The notes: generated from the letters alone by a model not told the origin. Positions 16,117-24,973 are shown, counted from the first letter of the stretch. The stretch: DNA of 49,866 bases from Nitrososphaerota archaeon (GCA_023381255.1 JAMCTX010000005.1:1-49866); one strand, 5' to 3'. Made by a program: numbers and translations.

Positions 16117-17043
16117 TCATCTTAAAATTGCAATCACGAATGCTATAAGCAGTACAAATGATAGTGCCCAATCAACTGATTTCATTCTAAAGTCGCGGTA
16201 ATACGTTCTTTTTTTGCTTGCCCTGAATCCCCTTATGTCAGCTGAAACTGCAATGTTCTGGGATGACCTTAGCACGTCTATGACAAAGTCAGCCACTATG
16301 AGGCCGGAGCTGAATAAATATGTCCAGAACCTTTGGAATAGCGTCTTGATGGGTTGAAAGTTAAACGTTCCCAAAAACCCCCTGCTTCTAAGCACTTCAG
16401 TAAGTGAAGAAAACGAGTCAAGGACCTTGGGTATCGAAACAAGTGCAAGGGTCATTGCAAACGCAAGTTCATAGGGCACCTTTGATTTAACCATGCTGGT
16501 AAGCAAATCTGAAGGTGATGATGTAAAAACAATTATAAATGCTGCAGCTACGGCCAGAGCAGCAGGTACTGATGATGCCAAGCCAAACAGCAGACCCAGC
16601 ATTGACACGCCCCTTATTCCCATTGACGCTGGCTCGATTGTTATCAGCAGGGAACTTGGTAGTCTTCTGAATCCGGAAAAAGTTATGCTGTCTATCCAGG
16701 CTGACGGCAGAATGATGGAGAGCATAAGAAGCACAATAAATCTTAGATCCTTGAGCGGGTTGTTCATAAAACCGTAAAGAAACAGTGTAAATGCCAGAAG
16801 CGCAACGCCAACGTATATGCCAAACGTGCTTGCCAGTGCCGGTACGGCCACCGCATATAGCAGCTTCACCCGGGGGTCTATTCTGTACAGGTAACTTTTC
16901 CCGCTTGAATATGCAAATATTGACGCGTAGCCCTTCAACCCTATTGCTTTCCAGAGAAGGAAAAATGCCATTAACGGCCCAAACAGTATCATTAATATTG
17001 CAAGGGTTGTTGAAGCAGGCGCGGGAAGGTAAACTGTTAACAA
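16117..17043 (-). CDS. ecfT: ECF transporter transmembrane (T) component
   Basis: A 308-residue membrane protein of the EcfT/CbiQ family that couples a substrate-binding S protein to the ATPases of an energy-coupling-factor vitamin or metal importer. KSYLYRIDPRVKLLYAVAV near residue 48 and the coupling-helix motifs LRSRGFLG and ADIRGFRASKKR (the two x-R-G pairs) are clear. An extra hydrophobic helix precedes the usual N-terminus. The start is a TTG one base after the glmS stop. No S component or A ATPase is in the window, so its vitamin is unknown; the cobamide genes around it make a corrinoid or cobalt plausible but unproven. Confidence 0.88.
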   Translation of the reverse strand: MLTVYLPAPASTTLAILMILFGPLMAFFLLWKAIGLKGYASIFAYSSGKSYLYRIDPRVKLLYAVAVPALASTFGIYVGVALLAFTLFLYGFMNNPLKDLRFIVLLMLSIILPSAWIDSITFSGFRRLPSSLLITIEPASMGIRGVSMLGLLFGLASSVPAALAVAAAFIIVFTSSPSDLLTSMVKSKVPYELAFAMTLALVSIPKVLDSFSSLTEVLRSRGFLGTFNFQPIKTLFQRFWTYLFSSGLIVADFVIDVLRSSQNIAVSADIRGFRASKKRTYYRDFRMKSVDWALSFVLLIAFVIAILR

Positions 17044-17044
17044 T

Positions 17045-18859
17045 TTACAGCACCGTAACAGATTTTGCCAGGTTTCTGGGCTTATCAGGATCGTATCCCT
17101 TCAATATTGCTGTATTGTATGCAAGCAGCTGTAGCGGCAATATGTAAATTATCGGTGATAGCATCTCGTCAATCTGGGGCATCCCTATAAATTCGTCAGA
17201 GGCCTGTTTTAGTTCTGAATCATTTTCATCCCCAAAAACGATAGCCTTGCCTCCTCTCGCCTTAATTTCCATTATGTTACCCATTATCACCTTTCTGGAT
17301 GTATCGTCAGGAGCGACAAATATTACTGGGCTGTTATTTTCAATAAGGGCTATGGGGCCGTGTTTGCTTTCCCCCGCGGAAAACGCGCTTGAAGGGATAT
17401 AAGATATTTCCAGCATCTTCAACCTTCCTTCATATGCTGTAGCCGTGTTTATGCCCCTGCCTAAAAAGAAAATATGGTTAGCATCCTTAAGCTCAGCCGC
17501 AAGCCTGTTAACCGGTTCACTAACATCTTCCAGAACCTTTTCCGCCAGCCGTGGAAGTTCGTGCAGGCCTTTCATGTAACTGTTCGCTTCCGTAATTGAC
17601 CCTGATTTTCTTGCAAGCTCTACGGCCAGCTGATAATAAACAAGAAGCTGGGTTGTATATGTTTTTGTGGCTGCAACCCCTATTTCCGGCCCAGCCTGCT
17701 GAACTATATAAGCCCTTGAAAGCCTCGTTATGGTAGAACTGACCACATTAGTAATAGAAATTACTGTGCTTGCCTTTAGCCTGGCATAGCTTGCAACTTT
17801 TAGCACGTCAGCCGTCTCTCCTGACTGGCTTGCGAGGATAGTGGTTGAATCCGGATTTAGCGTTTTGCCGAATTGCTGGATAAATTCGCTTGCAACGGCA
17901 GGTATCGTTGGCATCCCCGAAATCTGCGATAGCATGTAACTGCCTGCCATGCATGAATGATAAGAGCTGCCGGCACCTATTAGATAGGTGATCCTTGACC
18001 TCCTGACCAGTTCGCTGACCACATCAAGGTACTGCGCCTGCAGGTTGAGGGCATAGCTTATAGCCACAGGCTGCTCCATTATTTCTTTCAGCATATAGTG
18101 CCTGTAGCCTCCCTTATCTACATCGCTTACACTTATATCAACGGTTTCAATTTCGTGGTTTACAGATTCTCCATCACTTATGCGGTATATTTTATAGCTT
18201 TTAGGGGTAATAACCGCAAGTTCCCCATCTTCCAGGTGGATGATCCTGTTGGTGTGATCCACAAAGGCGACAGCATCGGAGGCCGCATAATTTCCTTCAT
18301 CGCTTATGCCAAGCATGAGAGGGCTTTCATTTTTAACAAGTATAACTGTGTTAGGTTCAGCTGAATATAGTATTGCCAGAGCATAAGACCCCCTCAAATC
18401 CTTCATAGCATTGATCGTGCCATTCAGAAAATCCATTCCTTTTTTAATATAATCCTCGATAAGATGGGCAATTACTTCGGTGTCTGTCCTTGACTTAAAT
18501 TCGTGGCCATTTTCAGCAAGCCTTTCCTTGATTTCAAAGAAATTTTCGATTACGCCGTTGTGCACTACCGCTATTTTGCCTGTGCAATCAACCTGCGGGT
18601 GAGCATTTGTGACTGACGGATAGCCATGCGTTGCCCACCTGTTGTGGGCTATGCCGATACAGCCTGGAAGTTCATCAAATTTTACTGATTTATCTACCTC
18701 ATCAAGCTTGCCCACGCCCTTTTTAATTTGCAGTTTGCCTTGATCAACAGCAGCCATGCCGGACGAATCATAACCGCCGTACTCAAGCCTCTTGAGTCCT
18801 GCCTTTAGCACGGGGCCAACCGGACCCTCAGCCAGTGCGGCAGCAAAAATTCTGCACAT
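17045..18859 (-). CDS. glmS: Glutamine:fructose-6-phosphate aminotransferase
   Basis: A 604-residue enzyme making glucosamine-6-phosphate. The N-terminal glutaminase domain has Cys2 as nucleophile, HNRWATHG, VHNGVIENF and SRTDTEVIAHLIE; two SIS domains follow (GAGSSYHSCMAGSY, LASQSGETADVL) and the C-terminal DPDKPRNLAKSVTVL is the classic end. Two odd changes: the usual MCGI start is MCRI, and the usual YRGYDS loop is YGGYDS, so glycine and arginine are exchanged in two nearby places. Catalytic residues are otherwise intact. ecfT follows directly. Confidence 0.96.
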   Translation of the reverse strand: MCRIFAAALAEGPVGPVLKAGLKRLEYGGYDSSGMAAVDQGKLQIKKGVGKLDEVDKSVKFDELPGCIGIAHNRWATHGYPSVTNAHPQVDCTGKIAVVHNGVIENFFEIKERLAENGHEFKSRTDTEVIAHLIEDYIKKGMDFLNGTINAMKDLRGSYALAILYSAEPNTVILVKNESPLMLGISDEGNYAASDAVAFVDHTNRIIHLEDGELAVITPKSYKIYRISDGESVNHEIETVDISVSDVDKGGYRHYMLKEIMEQPVAISYALNLQAQYLDVVSELVRRSRITYLIGAGSSYHSCMAGSYMLSQISGMPTIPAVASEFIQQFGKTLNPDSTTILASQSGETADVLKVASYARLKASTVISITNVVSSTITRLSRAYIVQQAGPEIGVAATKTYTTQLLVYYQLAVELARKSGSITEANSYMKGLHELPRLAEKVLEDVSEPVNRLAAELKDANHIFFLGRGINTATAYEGRLKMLEISYIPSSAFSAGESKHGPIALIENNSPVIFVAPDDTSRKVIMGNIMEIKARGGKAIVFGDENDSELKQASDEFIGMPQIDEMLSPIIYILPLQLLAYNTAILKGYDPDKPRNLAKSVTVL

Positions 18860-19222
18860 AATATATTTTATATGCAGATTATTTTTTATAAGCTTATCTA
18901 AGTCGTCATTGCAAGAATGACTCTAGCAGTTTAAGGGAAGTCGTAAATTTCATGCGCTTTAGCGATGCACTTGCTTATAAAAAGTGATATCTACAAATAA
19001 TGATGACGGCCGCTGAGGCGGAATCGTATCCAGCCGAGGCGCAAATCTTTGAAAAAGCACTTTGGCAGTTGCGGGTTCGTATCGACTAGATAAAAGGGAT
19101 AACCATTGCATTTATCAGCAAAGGTTTTGAAAAGTAGTTGAGTTATCTAGAATGTATTGACAGAGCCTGGGAAAAATCCAATTGCTATATAAAATAAATT
19201 CGCTATTATTTTAGATGCCGGT
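18860..19222. other. 363-base gap without a gene; possible small RNA around 19003-19050
   Basis: No convincing protein gene is present. The stretch is AT-rich except for a GC-rich block at about 19003-19045 that can form a CCGC-TGAG-GCGG hairpin. A TTATAAAAA box at 18975-18983 lies about 25-30 nt before that block on the plus strand. A short perfect hairpin, GTCATT with five-base loop and AATGAC, is at 18905-18921. A small stable RNA is possible, but no known family is recognised. Confidence 0.3.
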
Positions 19223-19525
19223 TTATGAATCAGGAATGTTTTTAGCTGATGAGCTCACTTTTCTTGATGCATTTTGCAACCTAGCAATTTCTTTGACAAT
19301 ATCCGATTTTACCTTTCTTAGCTCATAAATGCAATCTTCATATTTTCCCTCAGCGTACAGCTTCCTCGCTGTATCTAAGTTTCCGTTATAGCCCTTCTTA
19401 AATGGGACCTCTATTCCATGTTTGATCTTGATGAGCGTTATCAAAAATTCAACATGCCTGAACTTCTGCAGCAGGTCTTTCTCTTCTGAGGCTTGTTTGA
19501 ACAATTCTGCGACGTCATTTTCCAT
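19223..19525 (-). CDS. Small helical protein of unknown function
   Basis: A 100-residue protein I do not recognise. It is predicted to be mostly helical with many charged residues, and its middle (HVEFLITLIKIKHG, then LDTARKLYAEGKYEDCIYELRKVKSDI) looks like a paired-helix, TPR-like or HEPN-like unit. ATG 19525 is chosen because AGGTGAT lies 6 nt upstream, overlapping the archease stop; an upstream reading would overlap archease. Translational coupling with archease suggests a shared job, perhaps in RNA processing, but this is only inferred from position. Confidence 0.65.
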   Translation of the reverse strand: MENDVAELFKQASEEKDLLQKFRHVEFLITLIKIKHGIEVPFKKGYNGNLDTARKLYAEGKYEDCIYELRKVKSDIVKEIARLQNASRKVSSSAKNIPDS

Positions 19526-19536
19526 GATCCTATCAC

Positions 19537-19947
19537 CTACAGGTCCGCCAAAAACCTCATTTGGCATTTATTGGGGAGTGTTTCTATTGACATCAAATGG
19601 TAAGTTATGCCCTTTACTTCCCTTTTAAAACCGTGTTTTTTTCTTGAGTACAGTTCGCCCCAGATATCTGCCTTAAGCCTGAATCCATTTACAGCAACAT
19701 CTACTTTGCCGGCGGCCAAATTTTCGGCAGTAAGAAATATCAGAAGTTTTTCAAGCCATTTGTACAGCAGGTTTTGCAGGTCCAGGCCATCAAGCTCAAT
19801 TTTTCTGTGAATTTTTAAATCTACCATTTTAACATCATATGTCAGTGACAGAAAGGCGTATGCAGCACCTTCAAAGCATTCGTCTATTGTAGAGCCGTCC
19901 ACCTCCAGCAGCGCGTCACCCATATACTCCAGCTCTTTTACTTTCAT
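19537..19947 (-). CDS. Archease (RtcB ligase activator)
   Basis: A 136-residue protein of the archease family, which helps RtcB RNA ligase through turnover in tRNA splicing. The conserved N-terminal aspartate is in LEYMGDALLEV, followed by STIDECFEGAAYAFLSLTYD; the end reads VKGITYHLMSIE with a final FLADL carrying the metal-binding aspartate. The usual HTADV is MGDAL here. RtcB is not in the window. A tRNA-Ala gene lies just upstream on the same strand. Confidence 0.88.
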   Translation of the reverse strand: MKVKELEYMGDALLEVDGSTIDECFEGAAYAFLSLTYDVKMVDLKIHRKIELDGLDLQNLLYKWLEKLLIFLTAENLAAGKVDVAVNGFRLKADIWGELYSRKKHGFKREVKGITYHLMSIETLPNKCQMRFLADL

Positions 19948-19966
19948 TTTTTACCATCCAAATCAG

Positions 19967-20038
19967 TGGACCGGGCGGGACTCGAACCCGCGGCCTCCCG
20001 CGTGCGAGGCGGGCATTCTACCACTGAACTACCGGCCC
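19967..20038 (-). tRNA. tRNA-Ala (CGC)
   Basis: On the minus strand a 72-nt cloverleaf folds fully. The acceptor stem GGGCCGG pairs with CCGGTCC and contains the G3-U70 wobble pair that marks alanine tRNAs. The anticodon stem CCCGC/GCGGG holds loop CTCGCAC, anticodon CGC. The T arm is GCGGG-TTCGAGT-CCCGC. The discriminator is A and CCA is not encoded. No intron is present. Confidence 0.98.
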
Positions 20039-20153
20039 ATTTATCCAGCCCACTACATTTCTTCATTCCCAAAGGTCAGTCCGCCCGTCTATTGAGTGAG
20101 CCACTGGACTGGGCATAATTGTTATTAAAAATATGCAATAAAAATATTGCCCT

Positions 20154-20546
20154 TTAAGACTTGATCCTGACTATCCTTACCTTTTCCATGACTTTCCAGT
20201 ATTCAACTTCCTGACCTTCCTTTAGCTTTGGCCTGAGTTCCTCTTCAACTGAATCTGCATCAAACGTCTGAAATGTTTGAAGGTCCATTAGCTGCACCGT
20301 GTTTCCGGTTATGCTCAGCACCTGGCCTGCCCCCTTTTCTATGACTGGAATATCTACCCTGGAGCTGGCTGGACCCACATAGCTTCTTTTAGATCCAGTA
20401 AAGATATCTATGGCAACTATCCTGACCTTCGCGCTCCCATGCTTTCCTGGTTTGCTTTTTTCAAGTTCAACCACCCTGCAAGGAGAATCCTCAAGTATAA
20501 CATAAGATCCGTCCTTCAGTTCCCCTAATTCTGCTGGTCTGCTCAT
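20154..20546 (-). CDS. eif5a: Translation factor aIF5A
   Basis: A 130-residue homologue of eIF5A/EF-P that relieves ribosome stalling. The lysine that becomes hypusine lies in SKPGKHGSAKVR, near residue 38. An SH3-like N-terminal domain is followed by an OB-like domain ending in WKVMEKVRIVRIKS. ATG 20546 is chosen over an in-frame TTG three codons upstream. Deoxyhypusine synthase is not in the window. Confidence 0.96.
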   Translation of the reverse strand: MSRPAELGELKDGSYVILEDSPCRVVELEKSKPGKHGSAKVRIVAIDIFTGSKRSYVGPASSRVDIPVIEKGAGQVLSITGNTVQLMDLQTFQTFDADSVEEELRPKLKEGQEVEYWKVMEKVRIVRIKS

Positions 20547-20610
20547 AACAGCCAATATTAATTAGGTGTATAATTAAACTTTTCACCGGCACAAAAATAT
20601 TACGTTTTTC

Positions 20611-21678
20611 TTAAATTATGATAAGTTCCCTGGGATAATTTGTAAGCAAAACCGGCAAATCATCAACGATCATTGAGTCTTCAATTCTTACGCCAAAGTC
20701 GCCATCAAAATAAAGCCCGGGTTCGATAGTTATGCATGAACCGCGTTCCAGTTTATCCGTGCTTCTTGGTGCAACAAATGGCCTTTCATGAACCTCAACC
20801 CCAACGCCGTGTCCCAGCGAATGGCTGAACCTATCTTTTTTGCTTCCAAATGATTCCCGCACTATATTGTCTAGTTCCTTTCCTTCCATTCCTGGCTTAA
20901 GGCTCTTTATGCCCAGAGCCTGGGCCTCCATAACATCATTGTATATTTTTTCCATCCTTTCTTCAGCCCTTTTGAAGAAAACGGTTCTGGTAAAATCAAT
21001 TATGTAGCCATTATAGCGGAGGGTTAAATCCATCAGCACAGGGTCCCCTGGCCTGAGCGCCCTTGCCGAGGGCGGTGAATAATGAGGGTAAGATGTATTT
21101 TCGCCAAATGCTACTATTTCAGTCCCAATGGTATCTTCATATGGTATCACATCCCCTCCGTGCCTGATTATCTCACTGACGACCTTTGCATAAAGATCCC
21201 TCTCCCTCATACCTTCGCTCATAGATTTCAGTGCATTTTCATAAACCATGTCCATAATTTTACCGCCATCTTTCATTATCGATATTTCGTCATCAAACTT
21301 CACTGACCTGACCCTTTCAAGGATGTCTGTGGGTTTTGCATTTACCTTTTCAAAAATTGTTTCCAAATACCTGTAAGAATTGTCGTCACAGGCTACCTTT
21401 CTGCCCCCGAAAAATTCGCTTAGCTGTCCCAAAAGCTCACCGGCTTTATATGTTGTAACTTCAACTTTAGAATTGTGCCTGGCCCTGTCGGATTCCAGGA
21501 TTGATACAAACAGCCTTTCATCTGTTCCGTTATTTGTATAAATACCATTGCCCCAGAAACCAGTTAGATAATATACATTAAATGACCTAGTTGCGCAAAG
21601 CGATTCGTAACCTTCTTTAGCTGCAAGCTGCAGCGCTCTGGAAGTTCTTGCGGCATGTCCAGATTTCAATGTGACCAT
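20611..21678 (-). CDS. M24 family metallopeptidase (Xaa-Pro dipeptidase-like)
   Basis: A 355-residue peptidase with the pita-bread fold. All five metal ligands can be placed: two aspartates in PVLMDLTLRYNGYIIDFTRT, the histidine in SLGHGVGVEVHE, and glutamates in TIEPGLYF and VRIEDSMIV. The N-terminal creatinase-like domain (about 130 residues) is typical of PepQ. Its first 13 nt overlap the end of the aldehyde dehydrogenase gene, so the two are coupled. It probably releases amino acids from X-Pro dipeptides. Confidence 0.92.
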   Translation of the reverse strand: MVTLKSGHAARTSRALQLAAKEGYESLCATRSFNVYYLTGFWGNGIYTNNGTDERLFVSILESDRARHNSKVEVTTYKAGELLGQLSEFFGGRKVACDDNSYRYLETIFEKVNAKPTDILERVRSVKFDDEISIMKDGGKIMDMVYENALKSMSEGMRERDLYAKVVSEIIRHGGDVIPYEDTIGTEIVAFGENTSYPHYSPPSARALRPGDPVLMDLTLRYNGYIIDFTRTVFFKRAEERMEKIYNDVMEAQALGIKSLKPGMEGKELDNIVRESFGSKKDRFSHSLGHGVGVEVHERPFVAPRSTDKLERGSCITIEPGLYFDGDFGVRIEDSMIVDDLPVLLTNYPRELIII

Positions 21679-23120
21679 GCTCCAAGAGAAATTAACTTAG
21701 CTTCAGAAAATGCAATCGCTGTGCTTCTAATGCCCTCCCTTTCACCAATGCTGCTATCCTTTAATCCCCCAAATGGCAAAGTATCCCATCTTAACCTCGT
21801 GCTGTCATTTATTAGAACTGCCCCTACTTTTATGCGTTTTGCAGCATCCAGAGCTGTTGATATGTCATTTGTGAAGATGGCCGCCTGAAGGCCATATTGA
21901 GATGAATTTGCAGCTTCAATGGCTTCTTCTTTGATTTTAAATTTAAAAATAGGTGCTACAGGAGCAAACGTTTCTTCCTGCATTGCCCTAGATTTAATGT
22001 CAGCATCTCCAATAACAACCGGCCCCATAAAATATCCTTGTCCAGCATTAACCGTCTCCCTATTAAGCAGCAGTTTACCACCTTTATCTACAGTATCTTT
22101 TACTATCGATTTGGCTTCCTGTACTGCAGAATTGTTTATCAGGGGACCCATTTCCGTGCTTTCATCAAGGGCGTTGCCAACCCTTAAACTGCCTGCCAGC
22201 CCTATAAATCTCCTTGTAAATTCATCATAAACCCGCTCATGGACGATAAACCTTTTTGCAGCATTGCAGTTCTGCCCGGCATATTCAAACCTTGCCCTTA
22301 CCCCAACTCTTGCAGCCCTCTCCAAGTCAGCATCTTCGAATACAATAAAGGGGTCAGAGCCTCCCAGTTCAAGCATTAATTTTTTGTTGTATGCCAGTGC
22401 TGCAATGGCATTCCCCGTTTTGGTTGACCCGGTGAATGTTATCCCGCTGATGCGCTTGTCTGTAGCCATTGCCGTCCCGATCTTTTCTGCATTCCCAACA
22501 ACAACGCTTATTGTACCCTGAGGGAAGCCTGCCCTGTACATCAGTTTAGCAAGTTCTATGGCTGTCAGGGGCGTCTGTGATGATGGTTTTACAATGACGG
22601 TGTTGCCCAGAGCAAGATTTGGGGCCACCTTGTGGGCAAAGCTGTTGGCAGGAAAGTTAAACGGAAGAATAGCGCCTATAACGCCCAGCGGTTCCCTGAT
22701 CTCAAGCACAATTCTTTTATCATTATCAGTAGGGTAACTGTACGCGTCTGGCCTGTATGTTTTGCCTTCGATGGCTGTTTTAACTTCTTCGGCCGAATTT
22801 GTAAACACTGATATAGCCCGGGATATTTCGGTTCTTGCATCAGATATTGGCTTACCTGATTCTTTTGCCAGCAATACGGCAAGCTGTTCTTTGTCGTGCT
22901 GGATCAGTTCAGCGGCTTTTTTCAACATTTCCGCCTTGCTTGCCAGAGGCATAATCGAATATTTTGTAAAGGCCTCGCTTGCCATGTCTACAGCTTCCTT
23001 TATCTCCTTTGTGCTGTTTGTGTAACTTACGCTGTCAACCGGTTGCAGGTCTGAGGGATTAACTATGAGGATCTGAGCATCAGATTCACTTTCATGCCCG
23101 CCTATTATCATTTTTTTCAT
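21666..23120 (-). CDS. NAD(P)-dependent aldehyde dehydrogenase
   Basis: A 484-residue member of the aldehyde dehydrogenase superfamily. The catalytic cysteine is in YAGQNCNAAKRF near residue 290 and the general base in LELGGSDPF; the cofactor-binding TGSTKTGN and NFPANSFAHKVAP are in place. VINDSTRLRWDTLPFGG resembles lactaldehyde and related dehydrogenases of methanogens (MJ1411 type) more than Thermoplasma glyceraldehyde dehydrogenase, from memory. The substrate is uncertain: lactaldehyde, succinate semialdehyde or glyceraldehyde-3-phosphate. Confidence 0.9.
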   Translation of the reverse strand: MKKMIIGGHESESDAQILIVNPSDLQPVDSVSYTNSTKEIKEAVDMASEAFTKYSIMPLASKAEMLKKAAELIQHDKEQLAVLLAKESGKPISDARTEISRAISVFTNSAEEVKTAIEGKTYRPDAYSYPTDNDKRIVLEIREPLGVIGAILPFNFPANSFAHKVAPNLALGNTVIVKPSSQTPLTAIELAKLMYRAGFPQGTISVVVGNAEKIGTAMATDKRISGITFTGSTKTGNAIAALAYNKKLMLELGGSDPFIVFEDADLERAARVGVRARFEYAGQNCNAAKRFIVHERVYDEFTRRFIGLAGSLRVGNALDESTEMGPLINNSAVQEAKSIVKDTVDKGGKLLLNRETVNAGQGYFMGPVVIGDADIKSRAMQEETFAPVAPIFKFKIKEEAIEAANSSQYGLQAAIFTNDISTALDAAKRIKVGAVLINDSTRLRWDTLPFGGLKDSSIGEREGIRSTAIAFSEAKLISLGAWSH

Positions 23121-23146
23121 TAAATGTAGAATATGTAAACCCGTAT

Positions 23147-23785
23147 TTAAGGTGAAATATTTTTTAATTTTACGGCATCTGATAGCGCTTTAAATACTGC
23201 CATGGTTATTGATCTGCCTACAGGCGTTATTGGTCCAGAAAAACTCTCAGCCATGCCTGAACTGTTGGCAATTACGGCAACCGCATCCGACGTCGTGCCA
23301 TGCATAATGCCTCCAGTCAACTCAAAAAGTGATACAGCCTTTGCCTCGGACACTACCCTTACAGCGTCAACAAGGGCACCGCGATTTAGCCGCCTGTCAA
23401 CAAAAACCGCAATGTTCACTGTAGACCTTCTGGTATCCATTAGAGAATGAATTTCACCAGCAGAAATAATGTATGGGTTGGTAAATCCAGCTGTAAGGGA
23501 AACCACCGCGCGCACCCCGTTGCACTGGCATTCATGCATAATATGCGCTTTGCGGACGTCAGCGGCGGTAATAAATATAATGGCCTCATTGAGGTTCAAA
23601 CCAAACTTAGCAGCAAGCTTGCTGTATTCTTCTTTAAGGTCAAACCCGTCAGAAACATGATGGTGTATAACTCTGGAAATATTAGGCATTGCGCCGCCAT
23701 TAAATGTGGTTGAAATGCCTCTGGCCCTGTAATTGATATCCAGGACTACATCATTGTCATAACTTAATGTATCAATATTCAACAT
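23147..23785 (-). CDS. cbiZ: Adenosylcobinamide amidohydrolase (corrinoid salvage)
   Basis: A 212-residue CbiZ homologue. CbiZ cleaves aminopropanol from cobinamide to give cobyric acid, which then enters via CbiB. Family features: VVSLTAGFTNP, RRSTVNIAVFVDRRLNRGALVDAV, VVSEAKAVSLFEL (usually TEAK) and IMHGTTSDAVAVIA. The ATG at 23785 lies about 26 nt after a TTTAATAA box, fitting a leaderless message. It goes with the cobS-cobY-cbiB-cobD operon 10 kb away. Confidence 0.88.
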   Translation of the reverse strand: MLNIDTLSYDNDVVLDINYRARGISTTFNGGAMPNISRVIHHHVSDGFDLKEEYSKLAAKFGLNLNEAIIFITAADVRKAHIMHECQCNGVRAVVSLTAGFTNPYIISAGEIHSLMDTRRSTVNIAVFVDRRLNRGALVDAVRVVSEAKAVSLFELTGGIMHGTTSDAVAVIANSSGMAESFSGPITPVGRSITMAVFKALSDAVKLKNISP

Positions 23786-23831
23786 TCTATAAACTCCATT
23801 TTTGATTATTAAAGATTTTTTGCTTTATTGA

Positions 23832-24914
23832 TCAAAGGTAAAACGTTGACTTGACCACAGACACAGGTGCCCTGCTTTTAACGCCGCTATATGAAAAAGA
23901 TGTGGGAGAACTTTCATAGCCAAATCCCTTAAGAATGTCCACAATTTTTAGTGCGGAAGGAACCTGTTTTTTCAGAACTTTTGCTAGACTGCTCAGTTCA
24001 TAATAATATGGCAGGACAATCTCCTGCAATGCAGTTTGAAACAGCTTGTTGCACGGTTTGCACATAGCAGAATTCTTAAGTGCAGCTTGGATTAATTCCT
24101 TCGAAAAAAGGTTACCAGTGTAAACCGGACCAGATGTGCTTATGTGTCCGCCACAGTACGGACATACGGCTGTGTTTTCCAGTGATGCATAACCGCACTC
24201 CGAAGAGTAAACAAAGCCAAACTGTTCCATCAGTTCAAGAGAAAGGCTTGGTGATGCCCTGACCTGAAAATATACTCTGACATAATGTTCAAAGACATGG
24301 GCAAAAACTGGCACAGCAGCCAAATTAATTGCCGATCCTTCAGAAATTACAAAAGAAGCGGCAATCCTTGCCTGCAATTCTTTTAGAAAATATACCTTGT
24401 TTGATTTTATGTGATATCTCTTGACCATTGCATCATTGTGCACGGTGCCCAGCACCGGCGTGTCAGTAAATGTAAAGGCAACGATCCCCCCATCCTTTAC
24501 GCTTCTCAATGACGGTTGGATATAGGGGGCAGCCGACCCAAATGGATCAACATCAAGCGCATCAACCCTGCCCAGAGTTTTTAATTTGTCTAAAAAGGAA
24601 AAAACATCAAGATTATAAACTTCAAATCCTCCCAAATTATTTTCCTCTACGCCACGCAAAATGGATTTTACAGCAGAGCTGTCTATATCATTTAATATAA
24701 AGTTTGAAAAGCCATGGCCTTCCTTAGCCAACCTCATTCCCTTTATGCCGGTAGCACTAAACGGTTCCGCAAATTTGAGGTCATTTTTGCCGATGCGCTC
24801 TGCATACGCCGTAAATAAAATTACAAACACATCCCTTACAAATTTTCCGCGGGGGTTATAAAATACATTTTCGGAATCAGGATAAATTCTGGTATCGCCT
24901 TCAACTGTTCCCAT
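23832..24914 (-). CDS. trm1: tRNA (guanine26-N2)-dimethyltransferase
   Basis: A 360-residue Trm1 that forms m2,2G at position 26 of tRNA with S-adenosylmethionine. Motifs: VFYNPRGKFVRDV at the N-terminus, the SAM loop EPFSATGIKGMRLAKE, the catalytic DVDPFGSAAPYI, and a CPYCGG zinc site near residue 255 paired with CKPC. The protein is of usual archaeal length. The ATG is 27 nt from a TTTTTTAAC box that lies in an inverted repeat. Confidence 0.95.
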   Translation of the reverse strand: MGTVEGDTRIYPDSENVFYNPRGKFVRDVFVILFTAYAERIGKNDLKFAEPFSATGIKGMRLAKEGHGFSNFILNDIDSSAVKSILRGVEENNLGGFEVYNLDVFSFLDKLKTLGRVDALDVDPFGSAAPYIQPSLRSVKDGGIVAFTFTDTPVLGTVHNDAMVKRYHIKSNKVYFLKELQARIAASFVISEGSAINLAAVPVFAHVFEHYVRVYFQVRASPSLSLELMEQFGFVYSSECGYASLENTAVCPYCGGHISTSGPVYTGNLFSKELIQAALKNSAMCKPCNKLFQTALQEIVLPYYYELSSLAKVLKKQVPSALKIVDILKGFGYESSPTSFSYSGVKSRAPVSVVKSTFYL

Positions 24915-24937
24915 GCTTTACATAATAAAGATCAGAG

Positions 24938-24973
24938 TTAAAAAACTGGCGCACCAAAAAACCAGCTTTTTAA
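24938..24973. promoter_or_regulatory. Imperfect inverted repeat over the trm1 promoter
   Basis: TTAAAAAACTGG (24938-24949) and CCAGCTTTTTAA (24962-24973) form a 12-bp inverted repeat with one mismatch and a 12-base centre. Its left arm, read on the minus strand, is TTTTTTAA, placed about 27 nt before the trm1 ATG, so it doubles as the TATA box. It may be an operator or the end of the neighbouring transcript. Confidence 0.4.

Noticed and set aside
18999-19016. C/D box guide RNA (TGATGA followed by CTGA)
   Set aside because: Only six bases separate the two boxes and no D'/C' pair with proper spacing follows.
20077-20111. CAGTCC/GGACTG stem between tRNA-Ala and aIF5A as an H/ACA or other RNA
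   Set aside because: A six-base stem with a 23-base loop and no ACA box or promoter; it may be chance.
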